A DNA stretch of 64,000 nt from Stieleria magnilauensis (GTDB taxonomy: Bacteria; Planctomycetota; Planctomycetia; Pirellulales; Pirellulaceae): NCBI GenBank assembly GCA_007753675.1, contig CP036432.1, positions 5,244,394 through 5,308,393 on the forward strand. The letters are read 5' to 3'. A program made the translations under genes and the position numbers. This document shows, one piece after another, positions 1 through 9,600 of this stretch; the first letter of the stretch is position 1, and every line of letters starts with the position of its first letter. The notes under the pieces were generated by a model, which was not told the origin of the DNA, did not search any database, and saw only the letters and a program-made list of their open reading frames with translations.

Positions 1-1997
1 TAGCCGTCTCGATCGGCGACATACACACTGTCGCCGGCGACCACCGGCGCGGTCGGGTGCGACCCGAGATCGACATTCCATTTGGCCACCAATTCGTCCG
101 GAGTCCGCCCCGGCGTGATCCCGCTACGTGAATTCGAATAGCGGTACGTCGGCCAGTCGTCCGCCGAGGCCGCCGGTCCATTCACGGTTCCAAACGCAGG
201 CCCCTTCACCAGACGCGGCTCGATCGAAACGTTGAAGCGGCGGTCGGTATTGCCCGAACCGTTGTAGAATCCGTTCACGCCGGTCGCCATCGTGCCGATC
301 GCGCACTGACAGACATAGGGGCCGTTGTAGAGCATGCCGTTGGCGGGCATCACCGCCAGCCCACAGGTCGAACGCGCCCAGGGATTCGGCGTTTCCGCCG
401 TCCCATCGAGCTTGACAAAGTCGGCGCCGCCGGACGCGCTGTTGAGGTAATAGCGATGCGTGATGCGATTGCGATAGCAGCGGTCATGCGACATCGGACC
501 GGTCATCTCCTGGGCCAACGTGCGGACGACCTTGCCGGTTTTAGGATCGCGGCCGTTCAAGTCGCGGCTCCACACCAATCCGTCAGCGACGAAGATCTCG
601 GTGCTCTTCATGTAATTCTGTCCGGCCGGTGCCGACCAAAGCGTCTTGCCATCGCGAAGACGTTTCGCCGTCATGGTGTCATGGATGGCGCAAAAAACCA
701 TCTCGTCGGTCAGCACCAACGTGGGATGGACGTTGGCAGAAAACAGCGACGAATCACTGGGTTTCTTGCCACGTCGAAGCGCCCGCCCGGCCTCCTTGGT
801 CACCGGTGGCGCAGCCTTGATCGGAACCGGCTCGGTCCACAACACGTCCCCGCTGACAGTGTCCAAACAGGTCACGCCGCCGGTGCTGTGATAGACCAAG
901 TGGGGACCATTGACCGCAAAGGTGCCTCCGGTGTACTCGTCCATCATGGCGCGAGTCCAACGTTCATCGCCGTCTTTCAGATCCACCGCACACAGCTCCA
1001 CACGTCCATCGGTCGCCGCCGCTTTGGGCAGCTTGTAGGGCGTTCCCTTGATCACGTACAGCGTTTGGCCATCGATGGCAAACTCCGTCGCCCGCTTGGT
1101 GTGCGGGTAAACCTGCCTGACCGCGCCGGTGCGGATCGCGTACGCCGTGACGGGATCACCGAAACCGGAACAAACGTAAACGGACTTGCCGACCGCCGCC
1201 AGACACCGCTGCTGCTGAGTCGGAATCGACTTGATGCTTCCCGTCTGCCACTTGATCCATTGTTCCATCGGCCGCTTCCACAGCTCGATGCCGTTGAATC
1301 CGTCACGCGCGACCAATTGGTAATCGATCGGCGCGTTGATGTCTTCGGTCGTCGCGCGATCCTCGATGGTCAACAACACACCATCGGCAGAAACCATGTT
1401 GGTCAACGAAGGCGAGAGCGACTTGGAACGTCCGTATTCCGGCGTGTCGTGCCAACGGAGTCGTTGGGGAGGCCCCACGTCATCCAACGAGACGCCGTTG
1501 TTATCCGCACCGTGCAAGAACTGATTCCACTGATCCAGTCCATCGGGGACCGGCTTGGCCCGCTTCTTCCATCCATCGGCCCCTTGCACCACGAGACGAC
1601 CACCCGGAACCAACACCCGCATCAATTCGGATTTGGGAACTTCGGACGAATCCTTGCACAGCACCAGATTCACCAAGCCATCGACGTAGGGCAGGTCGCG
1701 GCCGTTGTAGAGTTCGCATGAGACCTTCCCATAAAGCCCCGCCTGCTGAATCACCTGCCGCGCCGCCGCGACACGGTCCGGTTCACGCAGCAGCGCATGA
1801 ATGACGAAGGGTCCATCGGTCACCAGATCCGCGATCGATTCTCCGTCTTCAAAATCAATCGCGACGACGATTCCGCCGCTGAACTTGAATTGTTCAACGA
1901 AGCGATCTTCCGCGTGCAGCCCGGACGGCAACAGTCCGATGAGGCAGAGGATTGCGGCGATCCGTCCGACGAGAGATCGATGGTGGTTCATTCGCAT
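1..1997 (-). CDS. Secreted methyltransferase-like + PQQ beta-propeller protein (3' end outside window)
   Basis: The reverse strand is open from an ATG at 1997 to the left edge, so about 665 codons are present and the C-terminus is missing. The first ~28 residues form a signal peptide (RIAAILCLIGLLPSGLHA). Residues ~35-140 resemble a Rossmann SAM-methyltransferase fold with a late LVPGGRLVV segment, but the first strand reads VVAIDFEDGES without the usual glycine motif, so activity is doubtful. The rest reads as blades of a PQQ/BamB-like propeller (repeated W, LxxxDG and VYV patterns). Planctomycetes often export such proteins; the role is unknown. An in-frame ATG at 1991 is an alternative start; neither has a clear Shine-Dalgarno sequence. 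Confidence 0.8.
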   Translation of the reverse strand, partial: MRMNHHRSLVGRIAAILCLIGLLPSGLHAEDRFVEQFKFSGGIVVAIDFEDGESIADLVTDGPFVIHALLREPDRVAAARQVIQQAGLYGKVSCELYNGRDLPYVDGLVNLVLCKDSSEVPKSELMRVLVPGGRLVVQGADGWKKRAKPVPDGLDQWNQFLHGADNNGVSLDDVGPPQRLRWHDTPEYGRSKSLSPSLTNMVSADGVLLTIEDRATTEDINAPIDYQLVARDGFNGIELWKRPMEQWIKWQTGSIKSIPTQQQRCLAAVGKSVYVCSGFGDPVTAYAIRTGAVRQVYPHTKRATEFAIDGQTLYVIKGTPYKLPKAAATDGRVELCAVDLKDGDERWTRAMMDEYTGGTFAVNGPHLVYHSTGGVTCLDTVSGDVLWTEPVPIKAAPPVTKEAGRALRRGKKPSDSSLFSANVHPTLVLTDEMVFCAIHDTMTAKRLRDGKTLWSAPAGQNYMKSTEIFVADGLVWSRDLNGRDPKTGKVVRTLAQEMTGPMSHDRCYRNRITHRYYLNSASGGADFVKLDGTAETPNPWARSTCGLAVMPANGMLYNGPYVCQCAIGTMATGVNGFYNGSGNTDRRFNVSIEPRLVKGPAFGTVNGPAASADDWPTYRYSNSRSGITPGRTPDELVAKWNVDLGSHPTAPVVAGDSVYVADRDG

Positions 1998-2148
1998 GGT
2001 GACTGAATCCAGTTCCAGGGTTTCGTTGTTTCGATTCTCCAGGCCGCGTTGTCTGCCATTGAGTATCGTCCAAGCAAATCACCCTCACAAGGATGTACCG
2101 CACCGATCTGCGTGCCAATCCCTCGCCATCCCCCCGTCAGGCATTACC

Positions 2149-2574
2149 TTAAAAATGAACCCGAGTACGAGTCAATCGCACGTTCACGCTGACCAACTGT
2201 CCCGTCCGCCAGTCTCGGACCCACAATTGCACCCAGCCGCTGTGTGTTGCCTGCAACGCCACGTTGAGTGGGTAATACATGCTGATGCGGCGACCATTGA
2301 CGGCCAAGATTCGGTCTCCGACTTCCAGCCCGACATTCCAGGCGGCGGTCCCGGGATAGACCTGGGTCAACTGCAACCCGCTGGGCGTGTAGTTTCCGTA
2401 GACGCCCAAGTACCAACCACCGAAGTGGTGATGGGGATGCTTCGGCTCGACAAAGCCACCAAAACCATTCGCTTCCACCGCCGGTTGTGCTTGCAGTCTT
2501 TCTGAAACTCCGGCGACAAACGCGGCGAACACGAACACAGAGAACGCGCTGATCGCGAATCGACGCCTTAACAT
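2149..2574 (-). CDS. Secreted PDZ-domain protein
   Basis: 141 residues. An N-terminal signal peptide (FAISAFSVFVFAAFVAGVSE) precedes a short His-rich segment (PKHPHHHFGGWYLGVYG) and one PDZ-like domain (~60-141) with the typical GTAAWNVGLEVGDRILAVNG core. There is no protease domain, so it is probably a stand-alone periplasmic or surface binding protein. The ATG at 2574 is preceded by AAGGAG at good distance; longer readings upstream lack a signal peptide and were rejected. It sits just beyond the 3' side of the IS1182-type element, which reads in the same direction. Substrate or partner cannot be told. Confidence 0.8.
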   Translation of the reverse strand: MLRRRFAISAFSVFVFAAFVAGVSERLQAQPAVEANGFGGFVEPKHPHHHFGGWYLGVYGNYTPSGLQLTQVYPGTAAWNVGLEVGDRILAVNGRRISMYYPLNVALQATHSGWVQLWVRDWRTGQLVSVNVRLTRTRVHF

Positions 2575-2910
2575 TGACCTTTTCTCCTTGTTTCTTGAAA
2601 GGAGCAAAATCGGCATCGGCCGGTTTGCTCGATGTTTTCGTTGGCTGTCCCATGGGTCGCGGATCGCTCCCGATATCGATTGGCCCGACCGCATCGAAAC
2701 CGTCACGACCAGATTTTAAATTCCGTGGCGTTAGCGGAAGCCATAGAATGCTCGGCAGGGAAGGAGATAGCGGAACGGCGCAAGCGGTCTGTCGATTTAG
2801 TTCCTGGGGACGGTTGATTCGATTTTGGTTCCGGACGAGGCTTTTATGGTGCTATGCGGGGCATCCAGAGTCGTTGGTAAGCGTGTTGACGGGATCGTGG
2901 CGTTCGCTTG

Positions 2911-4702
2911 TGGCGGATTTCGTTCGAAATGCCCCCTATCTCCCCTAGTTTGCTGTTCCGAGCGATTGTGTCGCCGCGGCGGCGCGCAGCTTCGCCAAGT
3001 AACTCATGATTTTCTTCAGATTGAATCCGGTCGCCGCCCAGCGCCATTCTTGATTCACACCTGCGATACCTCGAAGCAGGAATCGCCGCATATCAAGCGT
3101 GCTCTTGATCACGGCGAAAGGCGTTTCACCGAAATGCTGACGACGAGAGTAAGCCTCTTTGGCTGCAGGCGTTTCCATTCGCGCACGCTGCCGACGTCGC
3201 GCTCCTTCATGCTCATCATGCATCGTCTCGCGACCACGTGGCGGGCCAGGCTTGCGACCACGTCGCTTGCCCGCTCGCTTGTCCGACGAGGTCGCTTCGC
3301 TGGACTCCTGGGACGATGCCTCGCTGCTGCTTGCCTCGTCTTTTGGCTTCACGTTCTTGCGACAACGCCCAGCCAGCGTGCAGCCCTCGCATTCAAAACA
3401 GGTGTAAACCTTTCGCTGCACCGGAGAGCCGTCGCCATGCGTCGTGTTCTCGGTCGTCCGATGTGAAAGCACTTTGCCTGCCGGGCAGTAATAGCAGTCG
3501 TTCGCTTCGTCGTACACAAACGCTGCTTTGTCAAATCGTTTGGTTTGTGGATTAACCGGCAACTGATCAATCTGATCGGCGGCACCGGGCTCAGTCAAAT
3601 CCGAACGCTCGGCAGGGTTGTTCTCGCGATTGGTTTCGGCAAGCGGGCCAATCAGTTCGATCTGTTTTTCCTCAGCCGCAGTGAGGTTTTTGCCCGTCGT
3701 GTAAGCCGAGTCAGCCATGACTCGCTTAATGTCAATTCCAAAGTCGTTGGCCACACAGTCGACGATGGTGGCAAATTCGTGGTGTTCGACGTTGCCGATC
3801 AAGACGTCCGCCGCAACGATCAGGCCGCTCTGCGTTTCGGTCGTCGCCATCGGAGTAAAGTTGGCTGCGTAACCACCCTCCTTATTGGGAAGAATGCGAC
3901 TGTCCGTGTCAGTCTTGGGTAACTGGGCGGGGCCCTTCGTCCCATTTTTCCTGCGGACTTCGTCCATCGCATTGACCGTCTCCAGATGAGCGGCCAGTTG
4001 TGAGCGGCGTGACTTCAAGTTGGCGACGGCGGCGGGGAGGCGGTCCGCCGAAACGTCCTGGCCGATGAGATCTTCGTCGCATGCGTCGTTGACTTCGAAG
4101 GTTTCCAGGGCCTCATCAATTTGCGCGTCAAGTTCTTCGAGTGCTTTGGCTAATCGTTTGGCCGTCCAAGTCTTGTATTTGTTGGCGTCAGCCAGGATGC
4201 GTGTGCCGTCGATGCACAGTTCCGAGAGATTGGCGATCCCCAGGTTGATCGCCAGCTTGACCATTTGTTTGAAGATGCCTTTGACTGCATCACTATTGTT
4301 TCGGCGGAAGTCGCTGATCGTGCTGTGATCGATGCGGCGACCGCTGCTAAGCCAGATAAAATCGATCGAATGCTTGAGTTCGTATTCAATGTTCCGGCTG
4401 GATCGGATTCGCCGAATCATGGCAAACAGCAGGATCTTTGCCATTACGCTGGGATGGATCGGCGGCTGACCGAATCCGCCGTTGTAGGCCGCCTCCCAAT
4501 CAGTCCAGTCCATCTGATCGAGAATCTCGTCGACCAAGCGAACGGGATGATCCTGAGGGATGAGTTCCTCCAGGGCGGTGGGAATGAGGACCAGTTGCCC
4601 GCGTGGTGTAGGAGCTTCCTGCCAATAGCTGGTCTTGGGTTGTCTCTGGCTCACTGGGCAAGCCTCCCTGCGTGAGAAGTGAATCGCGACGACGATCCGC
4701 CA
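2911..4702 (-). mobile_element. IS1182-type insertion sequence (ends tentative)
   Basis: The transposase gene fills nearly the whole element. Eight-base arms TGGCGGAT (2911-2918) and its complement (4695-4702) bracket the gene, and the next inner bases are loosely alike, so they may be the cores of imperfect terminal inverted repeats. No target-site duplication was recognised, so the outer limits are uncertain by some tens of bases. Confidence 0.5.
2945..4654 (-). CDS. IS1182 family transposase
   Basis: 569 residues, full length for this family. The N-terminal region (DHPVRLVDEILDQMDW, then HPSVMAKILLFAMIRRIRSS) and the motif DHSTISDFRRNN are typical of the IS1182/IS5-like DUF772 domain. A second catalytic Asp lies in VMADSAYTTGKN and the final Glu in RRQHFGETPFAVIK, so the DDE set looks complete. 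A Cys cluster (CYYCPAGKV, CFECEGCTLAGRC) lies in the usual insertion region. A GTG start at 4654 is preferred because AGGGAGG precedes it at about 10 bases; a farther ATG at 4780 adds non-conserved residues. There is no frameshift, so the element may be active or recently arrived. Confidence 0.92.
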   Translation of the reverse strand: MSQRQPKTSYWQEAPTPRGQLVLIPTALEELIPQDHPVRLVDEILDQMDWTDWEAAYNGGFGQPPIHPSVMAKILLFAMIRRIRSSRNIEYELKHSIDFIWLSSGRRIDHSTISDFRRNNSDAVKGIFKQMVKLAINLGIANLSELCIDGTRILADANKYKTWTAKRLAKALEELDAQIDEALETFEVNDACDEDLIGQDVSADRLPAAVANLKSRRSQLAAHLETVNAMDEVRRKNGTKGPAQLPKTDTDSRILPNKEGGYAANFTPMATTETQSGLIVAADVLIGNVEHHEFATIVDCVANDFGIDIKRVMADSAYTTGKNLTAAEEKQIELIGPLAETNRENNPAERSDLTEPGAADQIDQLPVNPQTKRFDKAAFVYDEANDCYYCPAGKVLSHRTTENTTHGDGSPVQRKVYTCFECEGCTLAGRCRKNVKPKDEASSSEASSQESSEATSSDKRAGKRRGRKPGPPRGRETMHDEHEGARRRQRARMETPAAKEAYSRRQHFGETPFAVIKSTLDMRRFLLRGIAGVNQEWRWAATGFNLKKIMSYLAKLRAAAATQSLGTAN

Positions 4703-5025
4703 AGAATAGCAAACATCGTGACGATGCCTACTAAGCCACCTCCCCTCGTTTTGTGGATACACTAAACCGACAGGCCGCAAGCCGTCCGGTGTCAGCGTTG
4801 AAAACGCTTGGAACGACCGGAGGGCTCGCGCCCTACCGCAAAATAATGCTTCACAGCGTTACCGTTCGGGGTCCTGCCACCTGCTTCGGGCTTCGAAAAC
4901 CCGTCATCCGACGTCGCGCCGCTTCCCGCCGGCCGGCCGAAACGTGACAATGATGATCAGACCGTTGGGGCCTGAACTGCTCGGCCAAATGAGATCGATC
5001 CGGCTTCACGGCGAGGTCTGACCTG
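4655..5025. other. Intergenic spacer between IS and ECF sigma gene
   Basis: It holds the right end of the IS (to about 4702), an imperfect hairpin repeat at 4775-4838 and then the leader of the ECF sigma gene with GAGG about 9 bases before its ATG. No gene was seen on either strand. Confidence 0.6.
4775..4838. repeat. REP-like imperfect hairpin
   Basis: The arm CCGCAAGCCGTCCGGT is followed about 25 bases later by a near reverse complement beginning ACCGGAGGGCTCGCG and ending in CCCTACCGC. The form resembles dispersed planctomycete intergenic repeats (from memory). It could also end transcripts, but it has no T-tract. Confidence 0.5.
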
Positions 5026-5592
5026 ATGACCGAAGTGACGAACATCCTGTCGAAGATTCGCGAAGGGGACGGCGCGGCCGCCGACCAGTTGCTGCCGCTG
5101 GTCTACGACGAACTCCGCAAGCTGGCCGCACTGAAAATGTCGCTGGAACATCCGGGCCAGACGATCGAGGCGACGGCCCTGGTCCACGAGGCGTACCTGC
5201 GGTTGGTCGACGGCAACGAGCACCGCAATTGGGACAGCCGGGGACATTTCTTTGCCGCGGCGGCGACCGCCATGCGACGAATCCTTGTTGACAATGCACG
5301 TCGAAAGAAAAGAGTCAAACACGGTGGTGACTTTCAGCGTCTGGCATCCGATAATGTGGAGTTGGCCGCGCCGGAAATTCGCGAGGACCTCGTCGCCCTC
5401 GACTTGGCCCTCGATCGCCTGAAGTCCATCGATCCCGCCGCGGTGGAACTCGTTCAGTTACGTTACTTCGCAGGGCTATCGATCGCCGAGGCGGCTGCCG
5501 TGCTCGGCGTTTCACCTCGTTCGGCAGACAGGCTCTGGGCCTACGGACGAGCATGGTTGCGAACCGAATTATCCGAGTCGGAGGACAGATAG
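5026..5592 (+). CDS. ECF-type sigma-70 factor (planctomycete Sig-70_X6 class)
   Basis: 188 residues. Region 2 lies at about 20-100 (LPLVYDELRKLAALKM, then ALVHEAYLRLVDG and FFAAAATAMRRILVDNARR), and region 4 with its helix-turn-helix at about 130-185 (LRYFAGLSIAEAAAVLGVS). This matches the ECF subclass common in planctomycetes. It directs RNA polymerase to a specific promoter set. The ATG follows GAGG by about 9 bases. A membrane Ser/Thr kinase gene begins 93 bases downstream on the same strand; in planctomycetes such sigma factors are commonly paired with kinases that may control them. No anti-sigma factor gene is present. Confidence 0.93.
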   Translation: MTEVTNILSKIREGDGAAADQLLPLVYDELRKLAALKMSLEHPGQTIEATALVHEAYLRLVDGNEHRNWDSRGHFFAAAATAMRRILVDNARRKKRVKHGGDFQRLASDNVELAAPEIREDLVALDLALDRLKSIDPAAVELVQLRYFAGLSIAEAAAVLGVSPRSADRLWAYGRAWLRTELSESEDR

Positions 5593-5685
5593 CAGAAAAC
5601 AAGAAAAAGCTTGGCGTGAATCCCGTCACCGCGACGCATTGAATTCAGAACGTCCCCGATCCTACTGGCAATCAAGGGCTGGCCG

Positions 5686-8025
5686 ATGAATGAACGCGAA
5701 CTCTTTCTCTCTGCGTTGGAGCTTTCCGACACGATCGCCCGGCAGTCCTATCTCCGTTCGGCCTGTGGCGACGATCTGGAATTGATGCGCCGCGTCGAAA
5801 CGCTGTTGGCCGCCCACGAACAAACCGGCGAATTCCTCGACGCGCCGGTTGCAGAACAACTGGCCACCGCGCAAGCCGATTCCCAGACGACTGCCCAGGC
5901 GAGTGCCCCAGCATCCGCAACCGCAGCCGGGCTGGACAGCTCTCGTCCGAGACCGCGTTCGGCGAAGACGGAGGCGACAACCGGCGAATTCCCGAAGGCT
6001 GGCGATGCCGGTCGGGACGGCTCGGAGTTCTTCGCGGCCTGCCCACCCAATTGGCTGCAACCCTCCTCCCGCGCCGATTCCATCGGTCGACTGGGACAAT
6101 ACGAAATCCTGGAGGTCGTCGGGCAGGGTGGCTTCGGGACGGTGCTGAAGGCATTCGATACAAAACTGCAGCGGGTGGTGGCGATCAAGGTGCTCAATCC
6201 AGAACTCGCAGCGATGTCGCCGGCGCGGAAACGCTTTCTTCGTGAGGCTCGTGCGGCGGCGGCGATTCGGCATGAGAATGTCGTCAGCATTTATGCCGTC
6301 GAAGAGAGCCCGCTGCCGCACCTGGTGATGGAGTACGTTCCCGGTGAAACGCTGCAGCATCGGCTGGACAACCAAGGCCCGCTGTCGGTCGGTGACGTAC
6401 TGCGGTTGGGAAAGCAGATCGCCGACGGGCTGGCCGCAGCTCATGCCGGCCAGCTCATTCATCGTGATGTGAAACCGGCCAACATCTTGCTGGAAACCGG
6501 TGTCGATGACCACGTGAAGATCACGGATTTCGGACTGGCCCGGACCGCCAATGATGCCAGCCTGACGCAGAGCGGTACGATTGCTGGCACACCGTCGTAC
6601 ATGGCCCCCGAACAGGCACTCGGTTTGAAGCTGGACCAACGGGCGGACCTGTTCAGCTTGGGCAGCGTTCTGTACCAGATGCTGACCGGACGGCCGCCAT
6701 TTCGCGCCGCCAACGCGTTGGCCATCTTGAGACGGGTGACCGAAGACGTCCCACGACCGATGCAGGACATCATTCCGGACATCCCCGACTGGTTGTGTCA
6801 GATCGTGGGACGACTTCATGAAAAGAAACCAGAGAATCGGTTCGCCTCGGCGCGAGAAGTCAGCGAGCTGTTGGCCCGCTGCCAATCCGAATTGCAGGCC
6901 TCCGGAAACGTGGTGGCCATTGGACCGGTCGACACGCGAGTGCAGCCGTCCAAAAAAACTTCCGCTCGGCGTGGTTTCGGCGTCATTGCCAAGCTGGCCG
7001 TTGCCACAGCAGGCGTGCTTGTCCTTGCCGCAACGCTGTGGCTGATGCCGGTGCTGCGGCTGATCTGGCATGGACAAGCCAGTGTCGACTTCCTAAATCG
7101 ATCCGGCGAGACAAGGGTTGAATTCTTCGCCGACGGGCAGCTCGTCGACACGCAGGTCGGGTACGGCGAAGTGGATCTGCCGGCGGGCAATTACGAACTG
7201 CGCGTGCACCATCCAGATCCCAAACTGCGGATCTACGATGTGGCCCTGATCCGCCTCGACTGGCTGCACCGACCGCATCAGGTGAACCTGAGTTCGCCAC
7301 CGCAAAATCTGCGGCTGCGAGCCGGTGACCGCGTGCAATTGATGGTGGCGTATGTCGAAAAAGAGACGACCGAGCCGCTGCCTTCGATTGACACAGGCGT
7401 GGATGATCGTTCGCTATTGGCCGTGGCCGATCCGCTGTTGACGGACCAATGGGTCGAACTGTTCAACGGCGAAGACCTGTCAGGATGGGAAACGCATCCC
7501 GAGGAGACCGGCAGCTGGCACGTCGAGAACGGTCTGATGACCGCTGCAGGAAGTCCCGGCTACCTGTTCACGACGCGCGATGATTTCACCGACTTTCATC
7601 TCCGCTGCGACGTGCGAATCAACGCCGGAGGCGACTCAGGAATCATTGCCCGGGTGCCTTTTGAGCGACCCACCAAAAACGGATTGCCGGGCTACGAAGC
7701 GCAGCTGCAGGCCGGGACCGTGCTGGCGGCCGGCTGGCAAACCGGCGCCATCGCGGTCAGCCAGCGCGACCGTGGCTGGAGAATGTTGCAGCCTTCCAGT
7801 CTGGCGATCGAGCCCGACAACTGGGTCACGTTGGAATTCATCGCGATCGGCAACCGCATGGAGACCCGGCTGTCGGGACAACTGATTGCCACGCACGTCG
7901 ATCCGCAGCAGCTGTTCGCCCGCGGTCGAATCGCACTGCAGCATTCCGCCAGCGGCACACGGGTGCAGTTTCGCCGCGTCGAAGTCCGACTCCCCGCGAA
8001 ACCGCACAGCGGCGAGGGAGAATGA
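5686..8025 (+). CDS. Membrane Ser/Thr protein kinase with C-terminal DUF1080-like domain
   Basis: 779 residues. A variable Ala/Ser-rich N-terminus precedes a Hanks-type kinase domain (~137-400): glycine loop GQGGFGTVLKAF, ATP lysine K168, HRDVKPANI with catalytic D261, DFG at 281 and APEQ in the activation segment. One membrane helix (~433-460) follows, then a short beta-rich region resembling PEGA (~465-530), and a C-terminal DUF1080/LamG-like sandwich (~585-775, starting WVELFNGEDLSGWE). The kinase is therefore cytoplasmic and the sandwich outside, which suggests sensing of a glycan or other ligand (inference). All catalytic residues are present. It is likely co-expressed with the upstream ECF sigma factor. 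Confidence 0.92.
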   Translation: MNERELFLSALELSDTIARQSYLRSACGDDLELMRRVETLLAAHEQTGEFLDAPVAEQLATAQADSQTTAQASAPASATAAGLDSSRPRPRSAKTEATTGEFPKAGDAGRDGSEFFAACPPNWLQPSSRADSIGRLGQYEILEVVGQGGFGTVLKAFDTKLQRVVAIKVLNPELAAMSPARKRFLREARAAAAIRHENVVSIYAVEESPLPHLVMEYVPGETLQHRLDNQGPLSVGDVLRLGKQIADGLAAAHAGQLIHRDVKPANILLETGVDDHVKITDFGLARTANDASLTQSGTIAGTPSYMAPEQALGLKLDQRADLFSLGSVLYQMLTGRPPFRAANALAILRRVTEDVPRPMQDIIPDIPDWLCQIVGRLHEKKPENRFASAREVSELLARCQSELQASGNVVAIGPVDTRVQPSKKTSARRGFGVIAKLAVATAGVLVLAATLWLMPVLRLIWHGQASVDFLNRSGETRVEFFADGQLVDTQVGYGEVDLPAGNYELRVHHPDPKLRIYDVALIRLDWLHRPHQVNLSSPPQNLRLRAGDRVQLMVAYVEKETTEPLPSIDTGVDDRSLLAVADPLLTDQWVELFNGEDLSGWETHPEETGSWHVENGLMTAAGSPGYLFTTRDDFTDFHLRCDVRINAGGDSGIIARVPFERPTKNGLPGYEAQLQAGTVLAAGWQTGAIAVSQRDRGWRMLQPSSLAIEPDNWVTLEFIAIGNRMETRLSGQLIATHVDPQQLFARGRIALQHSASGTRVQFRRVEVRLPAKPHSGEGE

Positions 8026-8257
8026 AGTTCGCCAGGTGCCCCGCAACGATGCTTCGCTTATGATTGAGAAGAGCATGAAGGGGCCAGGCCTACGGCGTCT
8101 CAAATCGCTTTACATCCTCCCCAGGGTGTCGCAATTCGACATACAGGCGACGCAAAAGATCATTGCAGATCGGCTGAATCGCGACTAGGTTCAATAGAAG
8201 CGTTACTTCTTCTAGGGGGGCTCCCCCACCGAACTCATTTTCTCGTCGGGTATTTTT

Positions 8258-9511
8258 ATGAGACGCTTCAAGCACAATCGTGGTTTCACGTTAGTGGAAC
8301 TTCTCGTCGTCATCGCCATCATTGGCATTTTGGTCGGCCTGCTATTGCCAGCGGTGCAAGCGGCGCGCGAGGCCGCACGCCGCATGAGCTGCAGCAACAA
8401 TTTCAAGCAGATCGGAATCGGCATTCACAACTATCACGCCGCGTACAAACGCATCCCCACTCAGGGTATCGGCACAGTCGCCACTCCCAGCCAGCCCAGA
8501 GCGTGGTGGCAAGAAAGCGCCGCGAGTACTGGCACGCTGCTTGTCAACAACCGACGCTTGAGCACGTTGGTCGGGATCTTGCCGTTCATCGAACAGCAGG
8601 GTCTATGGGACCAGATTTCCAATCCCAACGCGACGCGAACCGACGGCGACCCGAATGCACCGATCGGAACCCGCGCCAACCCTTGGGCTGCCATGGGGCC
8701 GACGCCGGGCACGATCCAATACCTGCCGTGGACATTCGAGATCCCGACGTACCGCTGTCCGAGTGACCCGGGCGTGGGGTTGCCGGCGCTGGGGCGAACC
8801 AATTACGCCGCATGTATGGGTGACAGTCATTACTTCACGATGTGGGGACCATGGAACAATCGGCGTGACGCACGCCCGCAAGGCCGCGCCCGCCATGCCC
8901 AAGCAGCGCACCGCGGCTTCTACAAGCCGTTTGACGAAAACGGTCGCTTCCGAGACGTTCTGGACGGCTTGTCGAACACGATTGCGATGGGCGAAATTGC
9001 GACGGACTTGGGCGACAGCTTCATTTCAACCAGTCCTCCGAGAGACGGCCGGGGCCTGGGCGGCAACCTCGCTGTGATTCGGATGGTCCGCGACAATCCC
9101 GGAACCTGCGACCAGTTCATCGACCCCGATCGTCCGCGCCACTGGCTCAACGGTGGCGACAGGCTGACCCATGCCCGTGGTTTCAAATGGGCCGATGCCA
9201 ATCAGATGTTTTCGGGCTGCTTCACGATCTTGCCTCCTAACGATGTGTACTGCGGGCGACACAATTCGAACCACTTGTCAGGAACCGCCCCGGTGTCCAG
9301 CCGACACACCGGCGGTGCTCATGTTTTGATGGCCGATGGAGCGGTGATCTTCATCACCGATTCGATTGAAGCCGGCAGCCGAAATCAAGGCGATGTCTGG
9401 CTCAGCGGCACAGGCGACCGCGCGCCTGGCAACGAAAGCCCCCATGGGCTCTGGGGAGCGCTCGGGACGCGTGCCAGCAGTGAAACGATCCAGGAACAAC
9501 TGAATCAATAA
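8258..9511 (+). CDS. DUF1559 prepilin-like protein (type II pseudopilin N-terminus)
   Basis: 417 residues. The N-terminus has the prepilin cleavage motif GFTLVELLVVIAIIGILVG followed by QAAREAARRMSC, as in the large planctomycete DUF1559 family. The body is the usual DUF1559 domain, and the H-x9-DG motif near the C-terminus reads HVLMADGAVIFITD. Such proteins are presumably processed by a prepilin peptidase and shown at the surface; their exact role is not known. A small lipoprotein gene follows after a hairpin, a common pairing. The 232-base leader before the ATG contains no gene. Confidence 0.93.
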   Translation: MRRFKHNRGFTLVELLVVIAIIGILVGLLLPAVQAAREAARRMSCSNNFKQIGIGIHNYHAAYKRIPTQGIGTVATPSQPRAWWQESAASTGTLLVNNRRLSTLVGILPFIEQQGLWDQISNPNATRTDGDPNAPIGTRANPWAAMGPTPGTIQYLPWTFEIPTYRCPSDPGVGLPALGRTNYAACMGDSHYFTMWGPWNNRRDARPQGRARHAQAAHRGFYKPFDENGRFRDVLDGLSNTIAMGEIATDLGDSFISTSPPRDGRGLGGNLAVIRMVRDNPGTCDQFIDPDRPRHWLNGGDRLTHARGFKWADANQMFSGCFTILPPNDVYCGRHNSNHLSGTAPVSSRHTGGAHVLMADGAVIFITDSIEAGSRNQGDVWLSGTGDRAPGNESPHGLWGALGTRASSETIQEQLNQ

Positions 9512-9526
9512 ACCCGTGTCGATTTC

Positions 9527-9564
9527 GGATGCCGCGTCTCGGCGCGGCATCCACCCCTCATTTT
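9527..9564 (+). terminator. Terminator-like hairpin after DUF1559 gene
   Basis: A perfect 10-bp stem (GGATGCCGCG paired with its complement ending at 9552) is followed by a weak run ATTTTG. It may only partly stop transcription and so lower expression of the lipoprotein gene that follows. Confidence 0.55.
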
Positions 9565-9600
9565 GTAACGATCCATCCCACCTGAAGCTGGTAAATCCAC

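Noticed and set aside
456-1721. Long plus-strand reading (421 residues)
   Set aside because: It is antisense to the PQQ-propeller gene, whose reverse-strand product has a signal peptide and blade repeats; this reading is Arg/His-rich and has no family resemblance.
5662-7077. Long minus-strand reading (471 residues) and similar ones at 10208-11620 and 55508-56656
   Set aside because: They are antisense to genes with complete motif sets (kinase, calcium-motif protein, PSCyt protein) and are products of high GC content.
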